From NCBI RefSeq assembly GCF_030064065.1, contig NZ_CP125946.1, positions 1,240,001 through 1,304,000 of the forward strand: a DNA stretch of 64,000 nt. The letters are read 5' to 3'. How positions within the stretch are numbered: the first letter of the stretch is position 1; each line of letters opens with the position of its first letter. Position numbers and translations under genes: made by a program. The DNA comes from Rothia sp. SD9660Na (GTDB taxonomy: Bacteria; Actinomycetota; Actinomycetes; Actinomycetales; Micrococcaceae). Below, piece by piece: positions 8,728-17,260 of the stretch. The notes beneath the pieces are model-generated. The model worked only from the letters and a program-made list of their open reading frames with translations, had not been told where the DNA came from and made no database searches.

Positions 8728-9576
8728 TTAGGAGCGACCGAGCTGGTCGAGTTCTTCGAGGCTGGTGGCTCGGTTGAGCTCGTCGTCAGTAAGGCCTTCT
8801 GCCAATTTGGCGTTGCGACGGTCGCGGCGCTTGTCGTTGAGCATAGCGATACCTATAGCGACAAAGAAGAAGAAAATCAGGGGAACCATGAGGTAGAGCA
8901 TGGACATAATGTCGTTACCTGGTGCAGCCATAGCAGCGAGTAGGGCAACAAGAACAACAACCCAGCGCCAAGATTTCAGAATAGTTTTACCCCTAATCAG
9001 GCCGATGAAGTTAAGACCTACCAGAATGACGGGCAACACAAAGGCGATGCCGAAGACCAACAGGAATTTGACCACAAAGCTGACGTAGACGTCGGCGGTA
9101 AAGAGGTTGGTGGCACCGTCGGGGCTGAACATGGTCAGGGTGCGGACGGCGGTGGGCAGCACCCACCAGGCCAGGCCGGTTCCGAAGAGGAACATGGGGA
9201 TGGCGGTGAAGGTGAAGCCCAGGGTGTAGAGCTTTTCCTTACGGTAGAGGGCCGGGGTGATGAAGGCCCAGAGCTGGTAGAGCCAGACGGGGCTTGCAAT
9301 GACCAGACCGATGTAGAGGGAGATACGCACCATCTGGTCGAAGGGAGATGTTGCGGTGGAGTAGTTCAGGGCAGCGGTGCGGCCAGCTTCGGTGTTGATG
9401 GCGTAGACCGGGGCGCTGATGGCCTCCATGAAGGGCTCGTAGAGGAAGAAGCCGCCGATAGCGCAGATAAAGGTAGCAACAGCCGCTTTAATCAGGCGGT
9501 TGCGGAATTCGCGAAAGTGCTCGCCGAGGGCCATGGTGGCCTGGGGGTTATTCTTTCGGCTGGTTGATTTAGCCAT
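8728..9576 (-). CDS. tatC: Sec-independent translocase subunit TatC
   Basis: The substrate-binding core of the twin-arginine translocase, which exports folded proteins across the membrane. It has 282 residues with six TM helices and the family signature near the N-terminus (LGEHFREFRNRLIKAAVATF). The cytoplasmic C-terminus is basic then acidic (MLNDKRRDRRNAKLAEGLTDDELNRA). tatA lies directly upstream with a hairpin between. No tatB-like gene is obvious, but the 122-residue gene before tatA could be relevant. Confidence 0.97.
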   Translation of the reverse strand: MAKSTSRKNNPQATMALGEHFREFRNRLIKAAVATFICAIGGFFLYEPFMEAISAPVYAINTEAGRTAALNYSTATSPFDQMVRISLYIGLVIASPVWLYQLWAFITPALYRKEKLYTLGFTFTAIPMFLFGTGLAWWVLPTAVRTLTMFSPDGATNLFTADVYVSFVVKFLLVFGIAFVLPVILVGLNFIGLIRGKTILKSWRWVVVLVALLAAMAAPGNDIMSMLYLMVPLIFFFFVAIGIAMLNDKRRDRRNAKLAEGLTDDELNRATSLEELDQLGRS

Positions 9577-9610
9577 AGGTGCCTTCTACTGAAACTCTGG
9601 GAGCCCATAA

Positions 9611-9640
9611 ACCCGTGCCCTGGGTGGCCAGGGCACGGGT
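9611..9640 (-). other. Intergenic hairpin between tatA and tatC
   Basis: Perfect 13-bp stem (9611-9623 with 9628-9640) and a GTGG loop. On the minus strand it is followed only by TTTA, so it looks more like an mRNA-stability or attenuation element setting tatA:tatC expression than a strong terminator. Confidence 0.6.
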
Positions 9641-9677
9641 CGGGCGGTTAACTCACGAACGCTCTAGGGGCGAGAAC

Positions 9678-9941
9678 TTAGTTCTGTGAGCCCTTGTTCT
9701 GGTCGGTGGTGGGGTTGTTGATAACCTCACCGGAAACGACTGAGCCGTTGGTACCACCGTTTGCTTCGTTGTTCTTCTTGGAGTCGTTCTTCAGGCCGTC
9801 AACTTCTGACTTGAAGATACGCATGGACTGGCCGAGGCTGCGGGCCATGCCGGGGAGCTTGGGGGCACCAAAGAGCAGGATGATGATGACAAGGAGGATG
9901 ATGAGATGGACGGGTCCGAGGTTACCGAGCACGAGCGTCAC
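9678..9941 (-). CDS. tatA: Sec-independent translocase subunit TatA
   Basis: The pore-forming Tat component. The 87 residues hold one N-terminal TM helix (about 8-25), the FGAPKLPGMARSLG hinge and amphipathic helix, and a polar tail. The first codon overlaps the stop of the upstream 122-residue membrane protein (ATGA-type overlap), indicating translational coupling. The order is small membrane protein, tatA, tatC, helY. Confidence 0.95.
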   Translation of the reverse strand: MTLVLGNLGPVHLIILLVIIILLFGAPKLPGMARSLGQSMRIFKSEVDGLKNDSKKNNEANGGTNGSVVSGEVINNPTTDQNKGSQN

Positions 9942-10285
9942 CTTTCTTGAAGACGTTTGAGGTCTCCGACGAGTTGGGGCTGTCCGAGTTCGTCGCGGCG
10001 CTGTGAGCGGCGGCGGGCTCGGTCGAGCGTTCGAGTGTTTTTGCCCTGGATGTAGTCTGCGTAGGCGGTTCCTACCGGGGTGAAAAGAGCCGGTTGAGGT
10101 TCTTCTCTGAGGGGCTGGGCGTGGCTAGCCTGCCCAAGTGCATCTGTAATGCTGGACTCCCAGTCTTGGGCGGCATCGAGTGCCCCTAAGGCTTTGCGGA
10201 AGACGCGGTATAGCAGCCAGGCTAGCAGGCAGAGCGAGCTCACTACGAGCACGGTCCACAAAACTATCCAAAACCACCAAGGCAT
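9938..10285 (-). CDS. Small single-pass membrane protein upstream of tatA
   Basis: About 115 residues from the MPWWFW start. There is one TM helix (residues 3-25, WFWIVLWTVLVVSSLCLLAWLLY), then a helical charged region and an Arg/Lys/Gln-rich C-terminus. Start choice: TATAAT at 10293-10298 (minus strand) ends 7 nt before this ATG, giving a leaderless message; a longer version starting 21 nt upstream would begin inside the promoter. The topology superficially resembles TatB and it is coupled to tatA, but I do not see the TatB FGWGE-type motif. I do not recognise the family. Confidence 0.7.
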   Translation of the reverse strand: MPWWFWIVLWTVLVVSSLCLLAWLLYRVFRKALGALDAAQDWESSITDALGQASHAQPLREEPQPALFTPVGTAYADYIQGKNTRTLDRARRRSQRRDELGQPQLVGDLKRLQER

Positions 10286-10398
10286 AGTGACAATTATATA
10301 TCCCAAGCGGCTTTAGTTTTGAGAATATTTTGCTGTGGGCTTGCACCGATTCTGCTGGGATGTGGGTGTGTAATGTGCGGGTCAGTTGTTTGTGCCCC

Positions 10399-12354
10399 CT
10401 AGTCACCCAGTAGCTCTAGTAGGTCTTGCCGCAGATAGGCAGGGGTGAGCAGGCGGACGGTCGGGCCCAGGTCAATGAGCAGGTGAAGGGCCCAGGCGGT
10501 GTGGGCGACAGGTATTTTGTAGAAGGTCACACCGTTTTCTTCGGCTGTTTCAAGGGCGTAGCGGTAGAGGGTACTGTGGGTTTTTTCGCGCTGGGCTACC
10601 GGCAGGCTTTTAGCCACAGCCAGAATCATGGTCTCGGCAGCTACCTGGCCGCTGGTCAGCTGGGTGAGCCAGCTGCGAGGGCTAACGGGGGCGGACGCGT
10701 CCTCCCCCGCCTCAAGGCCAGTCAGCACCTGCTGAGTGAAGCTATCACCCTCGACCGGGGCCATACTCAAGATCTGGTCAAGCCTAAAGTGCCGCACCTG
10801 CCTGCTCAAGCGACACCAGGCTTGCAGGTAGCGGGGCCCGTTATCAACGATGAGAGCCAGTGGTTCAAGCACGCGGTGGGTCACTGAGCGGTGGGAACGG
10901 TAGGTAATTTCGAGCGGTATCTTGTCGTCGAGAGCCCGCTGAATCATTGGGTCAAGGTCAGCCCGGTAGACGCCCACCCGCTCAGGCATGGGAGCAAGGC
11001 CGGGGGCAGTCTCCCCAGCAACCGAGGCCCATACCTTCTGGCGCAGGTGGCTGTAAAAGGACTCCGTATCGAGGCTGGCCGATAGGTCAAGAGCTAGGCT
11101 CAGCACCAGGGCCTCGGTTGCAGTCAGTGACACACCGCGGGTCAACACCTGCTGCCCCCGCAGGGTCACAAACCCAGCCGAGTCAATGTCTAGATCCAAG
11201 GACTCAAACCCAACACTGCTGGCTAAGCCTTCCAGCTGGGTACGAGCCTTCTGCTCCGTCGTTGAAAAGAAATCTGCCAGGGTAGCAAGGGGCAGGCCCC
11301 CGGTACTCTCAATCAGGGACACCATGAGCAGAAGCCTCATGAGCTGGTCAGAAGCACTTTCACGGGCCCGCTGAGCAGCTACGGGCTTCCAGGCCTTAGT
11401 CCGTTCAGGAAGAACAATATCGGCTACCGGGGCATGCCAAGCCCGCAAAACCTGCCGAAGCCTTTCCTCTTCATCAGCGACCTTTTGCTGGTAGTCCCCT
11501 ACCACACCAAGAGCCGACGTGCCCTCCGGAAGCCGGTGGGTGCGTCCGCCCTTCATCGCCTGCAGGGCAGACTCCACCACCCCGTAGGACGGAGCCAGCT
11601 GCACCCCGTCCACCCCCTTCCCGGGCAGCAGGGGCACGGTAGCTACCTGCGGAACCTGCTCAGGTTCAAGCGCGGCCAACTCCCGCACCATCGAAAAAGA
11701 GGCAGGGGGCTGCGGCCCCTCAACAGCCAAAACAGACAAACCCACTGCCCGATCAAGCCTAAAAATACGCCGCCCCTGACGGGCCCGATCCCAGCCCACC
11801 AAGTACCAGTGACCAAAACGCAAACCCAGGCCCCAGCAGGCAACCGCGCGCACCTCGTCCCTACCGGCATAGCGAAAACTCACACCCTTACCCTCAGCCA
11901 CCGCCGCCAGGCACTCAGCAACCCCGGGAACCGTGGTAAACCGGGCAGGCTCCCCCAGCTCACCACCCAGACGCTGGCCCATACTCGCCCCCACCTTGAG
12001 CAGGGCAGCACGAGCCAACCGCTCCACCTCGGTACCCTCCCAGGCTCGCGCACAGTGGCTCAGCACCACCACGTCCAAGGCAGAAAAATCAGCCACCGCC
12101 TGCGACCTAGCCTCAAGCCGATACACATAACCCAGCCGAGAACGATCAGCCCGCTCAGCTACCAGCTCAACGCCCAGGGCCCGCAAAACCTGCTTATCGC
12201 GCTCAAACATACGCTCAAACGCAGCATCGGTCGCCGCCTGGTCATAGCCCGGCACCCGCTGGCGCACAGCATCCCGGTCCAGCCCCCAAGGGGCAGACGA
12301 GAGCACATCAAGTAAGGCAGCAGCACGTTCAACAGCTTTAGAAGTCACATACAT
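10399..12354 (-). CDS. pafBC: Fused PafB-PafC WYL-domain transcriptional regulator
   Basis: A single ~651-residue protein with two winged-helix + WYL units, equivalent to mycobacterial PafB and PafC. Those act together to activate the LexA-independent DNA-damage response and are encoded beside pafA. The N-terminal HTH begins MYVTSKAVERAAALLDVLSS. The first WYL region contains YAGRDEVRAVACWGLGLRFGHWYLVGWD and the second YRSHRSVTHRVLEPLALIVDNGPRYLQAWC. The chosen ATG excludes 12 codons that run back into the upstream terminator hairpin. Fused PafBC is known in Arthrobacter, consistent with a Micrococcaceae host. Confidence 0.9.
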   Translation of the reverse strand: MYVTSKAVERAAALLDVLSSAPWGLDRDAVRQRVPGYDQAATDAAFERMFERDKQVLRALGVELVAERADRSRLGYVYRLEARSQAVADFSALDVVVLSHCARAWEGTEVERLARAALLKVGASMGQRLGGELGEPARFTTVPGVAECLAAVAEGKGVSFRYAGRDEVRAVACWGLGLRFGHWYLVGWDRARQGRRIFRLDRAVGLSVLAVEGPQPPASFSMVRELAALEPEQVPQVATVPLLPGKGVDGVQLAPSYGVVESALQAMKGGRTHRLPEGTSALGVVGDYQQKVADEEERLRQVLRAWHAPVADIVLPERTKAWKPVAAQRARESASDQLMRLLLMVSLIESTGGLPLATLADFFSTTEQKARTQLEGLASSVGFESLDLDIDSAGFVTLRGQQVLTRGVSLTATEALVLSLALDLSASLDTESFYSHLRQKVWASVAGETAPGLAPMPERVGVYRADLDPMIQRALDDKIPLEITYRSHRSVTHRVLEPLALIVDNGPRYLQAWCRLSRQVRHFRLDQILSMAPVEGDSFTQQVLTGLEAGEDASAPVSPRSWLTQLTSGQVAAETMILAVAKSLPVAQREKTHSTLYRYALETAEENGVTFYKIPVAHTAWALHLLIDLGPTVRLLTPAYLRQDLLELLGD

Positions 12355-12361
12355 AAAGATA

Positions 12362-12387
12362 GCCCCCGGCTCTATCGAACCGGGGGC
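12362..12387 (-). terminator. Hairpin between FKBP gene and pafBC
   Basis: Stem GCCCCCGG/CCGGGGGC with a 10-nt loop, 34 nt after the FKBP stop and immediately before the pafBC start on the minus strand. It is a terminator or a structured leader of pafBC. Confidence 0.6.
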
Positions 12388-12420
12388 CAAACACGCTCAG
12401 GAACAGGCCCACAGCGAGAA

Positions 12421-12822
12421 TTAACGCTTGATGACGTCTACCAAGTCAACCACGAAAATCAGTGATTCGTTAGGGCCAATAGCAGAACCGGCACCGCGGG
12501 AACCGTAAGCCATCTCGCTGGGAATCTCCAGACGACGGCGGCCGCCCACCTTCATACCTAGCAGGCCCTCGTCCCAGCCGCGGATCACCATACCGACACC
12601 GACCTGGAAACGCAGGGGCTCACCGCGACCCCAGGAAGAGTCAAACTCTTCACCGGTGGAGAAAGCTACACCCACGTAGTGGGCTGACACGGTATCGCCA
12701 GCCTCAACGACCTCACCAGCACCCTCAATCTCATCGATGATAATGAGCTCTTCGGGGGTGCCACCTTCGGGGAAGTCGATTTCGGGCTTGCTACGGTCGA
12801 GATTACGCTGACCAAATGACAT
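12421..12822 (-). CDS. FKBP-type peptidyl-prolyl isomerase (cytoplasmic)
   Basis: A 133-residue single FKBP domain that speeds cis-trans isomerisation at proline bonds. Family features: VSAHYVGVAFSTGEEFDSSW, FQVGVGMVIRGWDEGLLGMKVGGRRRLEIPSEMAYG, and the final beta strand LIFVVDLVDVIKR. There is no signal peptide. It is next to a larger, secreted FKBP lipoprotein on the same strand with a 38-nt gap, probably one operon. Confidence 0.94.
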   Translation of the reverse strand: MSFGQRNLDRSKPEIDFPEGGTPEELIIIDEIEGAGEVVEAGDTVSAHYVGVAFSTGEEFDSSWGRGEPLRFQVGVGMVIRGWDEGLLGMKVGGRRRLEIPSEMAYGSRGAGSAIGPNESLIFVVDLVDVIKR

Positions 12823-12860
12823 GAGGTTTTACCTTTTCTAATCGAGTGATAACAGAGGCC

Positions 12861-13835
12861 TTATTCGCTGGCTGAGGCGCTAGCTGATGCTGCAGCGGTG
12901 CGGGTGGGTGAGGAGCCCAGGATGTCTACCACGAAGACCAGGGCGCCTTCGGGGGCACCGCTGGTGGCGGCGTCCTCACCGTAGGCCAGCTCGCTGGGGA
13001 TGACCAGCAGGACGCGGGAACCGACGGTCTTACCGGCCAGGCCCTGCTTCCAGCCCTCAATGACGCCGTTCAGGGAGAGGGCGGTGGGGGTAGCGCCGAA
13101 GTTGCCGTCGAACTGGGCGCCATCTGACCAGGTCACGCCAACATAGTTGACGTAGAGGGTATCGGATTCACTCACAGTTGCACCGGTGCCAGTGATGAGG
13201 TCTTCGGTGTAAAGCTCGGTGGGGGCATCGCCGCGGTCTGCTGACAGGGTCAGGGTGGCGGTGCCGTCATCGGCCAGGGAGAAGCTTTCCAGGGCGGATG
13301 ACTTCTTCTCGTTCTCGGTGCCTTCAGCGCTCTTGAGCAGCTTACCGGAGACGGTGTAGACCTCAACGTTGGTGGCGGTGCCTGCTGAAACGGTGGGGGT
13401 TGCCTCAGCGGTTGAGGTGGAGGCGGTATCGATATTGGTGGAGTAAGAGAAGGACATACCGACCTTTGAGCCGATCAGAATGTCGTAGAGCTCGGGGGCA
13501 GCGTTCTTCAGATCTTCGCCCACGGGGATAATCATGGGTGCGTCGGTGTAGGTGGTGCCCAGGGAGGTGCCATCGGCCCCGTTGAAGACGGTAGCGTCAA
13601 CGAGCAGGCTGTCGCCGTCTTCGATGGTGGCGCCGTTGCCGTCCTCAATCTTGTAGGCTTCGGTGCCGTTGGCTGCGAAGGGGGTTGCGAAGGAAACCGA
13701 GGGTTCTGCGGTTGCCCCGTTCATGGAGTAGTCGACATCTGAGAGGCTGCTGCCGCTACCGGAGCCGCCGCAGGCAGACAGGACGAGGGCGAGCACGGCG
13801 CCGCTGGATGCGAAAAGGGCTGACTTTTTCTTCAC
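12861..13835 (-). CDS. FKBP-type peptidyl-prolyl isomerase lipoprotein
   Basis: A secreted isomerase, probably lipid-anchored outside the membrane. A short signal peptide (KKKSALFASSGAVLALVLSAC) ends in the lipobox LSAC, followed by a Gly/Ser linker. The C-terminal third is a clear FKBP domain (LYVNYVGVTWSDGAQFDG, GVIEGWKQGLAGKTVGSRVLLVIPSELAYG); the middle looks like a diverged first FKBP repeat. Start: the GTG at 13835 has AAGGAAA 9 nt upstream and gives a normal-length signal peptide. The frame stays open to an ATG at 13895, which would add 20 residues. Confidence 0.88.
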   Translation of the reverse strand: MKKKSALFASSGAVLALVLSACGGSGSGSSLSDVDYSMNGATAEPSVSFATPFAANGTEAYKIEDGNGATIEDGDSLLVDATVFNGADGTSLGTTYTDAPMIIPVGEDLKNAAPELYDILIGSKVGMSFSYSTNIDTASTSTAEATPTVSAGTATNVEVYTVSGKLLKSAEGTENEKKSSALESFSLADDGTATLTLSADRGDAPTELYTEDLITGTGATVSESDTLYVNYVGVTWSDGAQFDGNFGATPTALSLNGVIEGWKQGLAGKTVGSRVLLVIPSELAYGEDAATSGAPEGALVFVVDILGSSPTRTAAASASASASE

Positions 13836-13940
13836 TGGTTTCACTTTCCTTGAGGTTGCGCTCTTCAGCAGAACGCTTTTCTTCACCGCGTACATACTAG
13901 CGGATAGAGCTGGGTGGGGTCTGGTAATTCGCCCTATAGC

Positions 13941-15377
13941 CTAAATAAAGGGCGGGGACCAGGTATCGCCCGGCCCGAGGTTGAGGGTTGCCAGCAGGTC
14001 GTCCATGGCGGTACTTTCGGTGGCGAAGGGGTCCTTGCACATGACGGTCAGGTGGGGCTGGTTGTTGAGCTTGAGGTGGACCCAATCCACAGTAAAGGGC
14101 TCCCCTGCCTTACGGGCGGCACTGATGAAGCGACCGCGTAAGGCCGCCCGGGTGGCAGGCGGATGTACGGTGGCGTGGGCAATCTCATCGTGGCTGACCA
14201 GGTTCTTGACCAGGCCCTTGCGAGTCAGCAGGCCAAAGACACCGCGGGTAGGGTCGATATCGTGGTAAGCCAAATCAAGCTGCTGGATTTTGGGGTCGTC
14301 GTAGCCGCTGGCCCCGCGGGCGATGTAGGTATCAAGCAGCTTCTTTTTGATGGCCCAGTCGATTTCGGTATCGATACGGGAGGTATCGCCGCTTTCCACC
14401 GCGTCCAGGACCCGGCCCCAGAGATCCAGAATGTAGGGTACGTCCTTATGGTGGGCCCCCTTTTCTTCCACGTACCGGCAGGCGGCACTGTGGTAGTGGC
14501 GTTGCAGGGTAAGGGCATTGGCTTCACGGCGGCCGTCCGCCAGGGGGAAGGTGGCTGTGCCGGTCAGGTCGTGGGAGATGACGCGCAGGGCGGTGGCTGT
14601 GTCTTTGATTTCGAAGTTCTCAAGGGGGTAGTAGTCCTCAAGCATGCGCAGAACCAGATCTGTGGCACCGAGCTTAAGCAAGGTGGTGGCCTGAGACATG
14701 TTGGAATCCCCGTTGATCACATGCATGCGACGATAGAGGGAGGCATCGGCGTGGGGCTCATCGCGGGTGTTGATGATGGGGCGGGCCCGGGTGGTGGCGG
14801 TGGAAGACCCTTCCCAGATGTAGTCGGCGCGCTGGGAGAAGGAGAAGCTGGGCTGCCCCTCTGCCCCGAGCGGACGTCCGCCCCACTGCGGGGGGCCTGC
14901 CGGGTGTACCTTACCCGCCCCCACCACAATTTGGCGGGTAATCAGGAAAGGAATGAGGGAGCGGACCAGGCGGGAGAACTCCACCTTGCGCTCTAGCATG
15001 TAGTTCTCGTGGGATCCGAAAGAGTTGCCCGCCGAGTCAACATTGTTTTTGAAGAGGAAGATCTGCCCCTGATAGCCCTCTGTTTCGAGGGAATCTTCTG
15101 CCTGGTTGACCAGGTCATTGAGCAGGTACTCCCCCGCCTTGTCCTGAATCAGGGCATCGCGGACCGAGGCGGTCTCGGCCGTGGCGTATTCGGGGTGGGA
15201 CCCCACATCGAGGTAGAGTCGCCCGCCGTTGGGCAGGAAGACGTTGGAGGAACGCCAGGTGTCTACCACCGGCTTGAAGAGCTTGCGGGCGGCTTCTTCT
15301 GGGGCCAGGGGGCCAAGCCCTTTCGGGATGTATCTGATGCCGAACTCGGTTTCGATGCCGAATATTCTGCGTTCCAC
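13941..15377 (-). CDS. pafA: Pup-protein ligase PafA
   Basis: Joins the C-terminal glutamate of Pup to lysines of target proteins using ATP. The 478 residues start MERRIFGIETEFG, the glutamine-synthetase-like fold signature shared with Dop, and contain the metal/ATP-binding GSHENYML and the RADYIWEGSSTATTRARPIINTRDEPHAD region. It is shorter than Dop and lacks the Dop loop, which separates the two paralogues. It lies 51 nt downstream of pup, the place where prcB and prcA sit in mycobacteria. Confidence 0.96.
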   Translation of the reverse strand: MERRIFGIETEFGIRYIPKGLGPLAPEEAARKLFKPVVDTWRSSNVFLPNGGRLYLDVGSHPEYATAETASVRDALIQDKAGEYLLNDLVNQAEDSLETEGYQGQIFLFKNNVDSAGNSFGSHENYMLERKVEFSRLVRSLIPFLITRQIVVGAGKVHPAGPPQWGGRPLGAEGQPSFSFSQRADYIWEGSSTATTRARPIINTRDEPHADASLYRRMHVINGDSNMSQATTLLKLGATDLVLRMLEDYYPLENFEIKDTATALRVISHDLTGTATFPLADGRREANALTLQRHYHSAACRYVEEKGAHHKDVPYILDLWGRVLDAVESGDTSRIDTEIDWAIKKKLLDTYIARGASGYDDPKIQQLDLAYHDIDPTRGVFGLLTRKGLVKNLVSHDEIAHATVHPPATRAALRGRFISAARKAGEPFTVDWVHLKLNNQPHLTVMCKDPFATESTAMDDLLATLNLGPGDTWSPPFI

Positions 15378-15428
15378 GGGTCTTCCTTAGGCGTTAGAGC
15401 GAATGCTGGCTGCTGGTGGGGGCTGGGC

Positions 15429-15626
15429 CTACTGGCCGCCCTTTTGGACGAAGCCCTTGACGAAGTCTTCGGCGTTTTCTTCGAGCACGCCGTCAATTTC
15501 TGCCAGCAGGTCATCGATGTCTGATACTGCCTGCTCGTTCACCTCGGTGTTCTGCTGGGCGATGGCTACCTCTTCTACCTGCTGGGAGGTGGTTGAAGTG
15601 GTGTTCTGGCGCTGGATGCGGTCCAT
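15429..15626 (-). CDS. pup: Prokaryotic ubiquitin-like protein Pup
   Basis: A 65-residue intrinsically disordered protein modifier. The C-terminal half holds the ATPase-binding helix (SDIDDLLAEIDGVLEENAED) and the tail FVKGFVQKGGQ. The terminal Gly-Gly-Gln shows that it is made in the inactive form and must be deamidated to Glu by Dop before ligation. It lies between dop and pafA. Confidence 0.97.
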   Translation of the reverse strand: MDRIQRQNTTSTTSQQVEEVAIAQQNTEVNEQAVSDIDDLLAEIDGVLEENAEDFVKGFVQKGGQ

Positions 15627-15665
15627 GATGTCTCTCTTTCTGTGGGGGTATGAGGGCTAGCTGTG

Positions 15666-17258
15666 CTACTGGCCGGACAGTAGGGCAAAAAGCTGGTCTG
15701 CGTGCTCTAGCCCCAGGTGGGGTTCAACGATTTCGGCGGTAAAGTGCTCGGGGTTATCCATGGTCAGGCGATGCAGGTCGATGGAAAGCGGGTTGCGTAC
15801 CGAGAGGGTGTCCCAGTTGGCTCCCACGACCTCATCGGGCCAGGTGGTGATGAGCTTACCCCGTAAGTAGGCGCGGGTATCGCGCGGTGGTTCGGCTGCT
15901 GCCCGGGCGATGTCTTCGGGGCTGAAGAGGGTCTTCATGCGACCCAGGGCTACCAGCTTGTGGTAGAGGCCCTTGCCGGGGCGGACGTCCGAATACTGCA
16001 GGTCGATGGCGGCCAGCTTGGGGTTATCCCAGCTCAGGCCCCGGTCAACGTAGCCCTTCAGTAGGGCGTACTTGGCAGCCCAGTCCAGGCGGTCGGCCAG
16101 GGACAGGGGGTTATCTGCCAGGGCCTCTAGCACCTCGCCCCAGAGCTGCAGAATCTCAGCGGTTGCCTCATCGGGATTGGTCTCTAGCGCAATGGCAGCC
16201 TCGAGGTAGGCCCGCTGAATCTGCAGGGCGCTCATGCTGCCCCCGTCCGCGAGAGGCAGCTGGGCGCTCAGGGTCAGGTCGTGGCTGACCGTGTGCATGG
16301 CAGCAACAGGATCAGCCAGTTTGATGGTGGGAGCGGTCTTGGCCTCGATGAGGTTCAGCACCAGGGACATGGTGCCGAACTTGAGCAGGTTGGAGGTGTG
16401 CGATAAGTTAGCGTCGCCGGTGATCACGTGCAGGCGGCGGTAGCGGTTGCTGTCGGCGTGGGGCTCGTCGCGGGTGTTAATCAGCGGGCGGCGGACGGTG
16501 GTTTCCAGCCCGACGGTGCGCTCAAAGAAGTCAGCGCGCTGGGATATCTGAAAACCTGCCTGCTCCCCGGAAGTGCCCAAGCCCAGCCGTCCTGCCCCCA
16601 CCATGACCTGGCGGGTCGCGAAGAAGGGCAGCAGGCTAGCTGCCAGGTACTCAAAATCGACGGTGCGGGGCACCAGATAGTTCTCGTGGGAACCGTAAGA
16701 CTGGCCCTTACCGTCCGTATTGTTCTTGTAGAGGTTGACCGCGGGCATAGCCGAGCTCTGGCTAGCGGTCACCTTTTCAATGGTGGCTACGGTTTGTGCG
16801 GCGATGTGGTCGCCTGCCGCATCCCAGAGGACGGCGTCGCGCGGGTTAGTCACCTCGGGCGAGGAGTACTCGGGGTGGGCATGATCCACGTAGAAACGGG
16901 CCCCGTTGGGCAGAATCGAGTTCATGGTGACCGCGTCCCAGTCGATACGCTCAGCAAAATGCCCGGCCTCGCTCAGGGCTTCTGCTGCGATGTCTTCGCT
17001 GGTAAGCACGTGGGCGGTATCGGTTAGCTGGGTGGGGTGGGCCTGCTCGCGCGGCATGTCAAAACCGCGGGCATCGGCTAGCGGTGCTTCTGAACCGTAC
17101 TCCCAGCGGGTCTCAAGGGCAGCTGAGAGCTCCTGCTTGAAAAGGGTGTCGTAGGTGTTAACCACAAAGGCAGAGAGTACCGTGGGGTTGGCGTGGGGCT
17201 TTGCCGGGGCGTGCACCCCGTACTCGGTCTCGGCCCCCATAATACGGCGAACAGTCAT
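15666..17258 (-). CDS. dop: Depupylase / Pup deamidase Dop
   Basis: Deamidates the C-terminal Gln of Pup and also removes Pup from substrates. The 530 residues have the GAETEYGVHAP signature, an extra stretch near residues 35-90 matching the Dop-specific loop, GSHENYLVPR, and RPLINTRDEPHADSNRYRRLHV. It is homologous to pafA two genes downstream. It starts 2 nt after the arc stop, so the two are tightly coupled. Confidence 0.96.
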   Translation of the reverse strand: MTVRRIMGAETEYGVHAPAKPHANPTVLSAFVVNTYDTLFKQELSAALETRWEYGSEAPLADARGFDMPREQAHPTQLTDTAHVLTSEDIAAEALSEAGHFAERIDWDAVTMNSILPNGARFYVDHAHPEYSSPEVTNPRDAVLWDAAGDHIAAQTVATIEKVTASQSSAMPAVNLYKNNTDGKGQSYGSHENYLVPRTVDFEYLAASLLPFFATRQVMVGAGRLGLGTSGEQAGFQISQRADFFERTVGLETTVRRPLINTRDEPHADSNRYRRLHVITGDANLSHTSNLLKFGTMSLVLNLIEAKTAPTIKLADPVAAMHTVSHDLTLSAQLPLADGGSMSALQIQRAYLEAAIALETNPDEATAEILQLWGEVLEALADNPLSLADRLDWAAKYALLKGYVDRGLSWDNPKLAAIDLQYSDVRPGKGLYHKLVALGRMKTLFSPEDIARAAAEPPRDTRAYLRGKLITTWPDEVVGANWDTLSVRNPLSIDLHRLTMDNPEHFTAEIVEPHLGLEHADQLFALLSGQ

Positions 17259-17260
17259 CG

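Noticed and set aside
14163..14996. 277-codon plus-strand open frame across pafA
   Set aside because: It is antisense to a clear pafA gene and results from GC-rich codon bias; no similarity or ribosome site.
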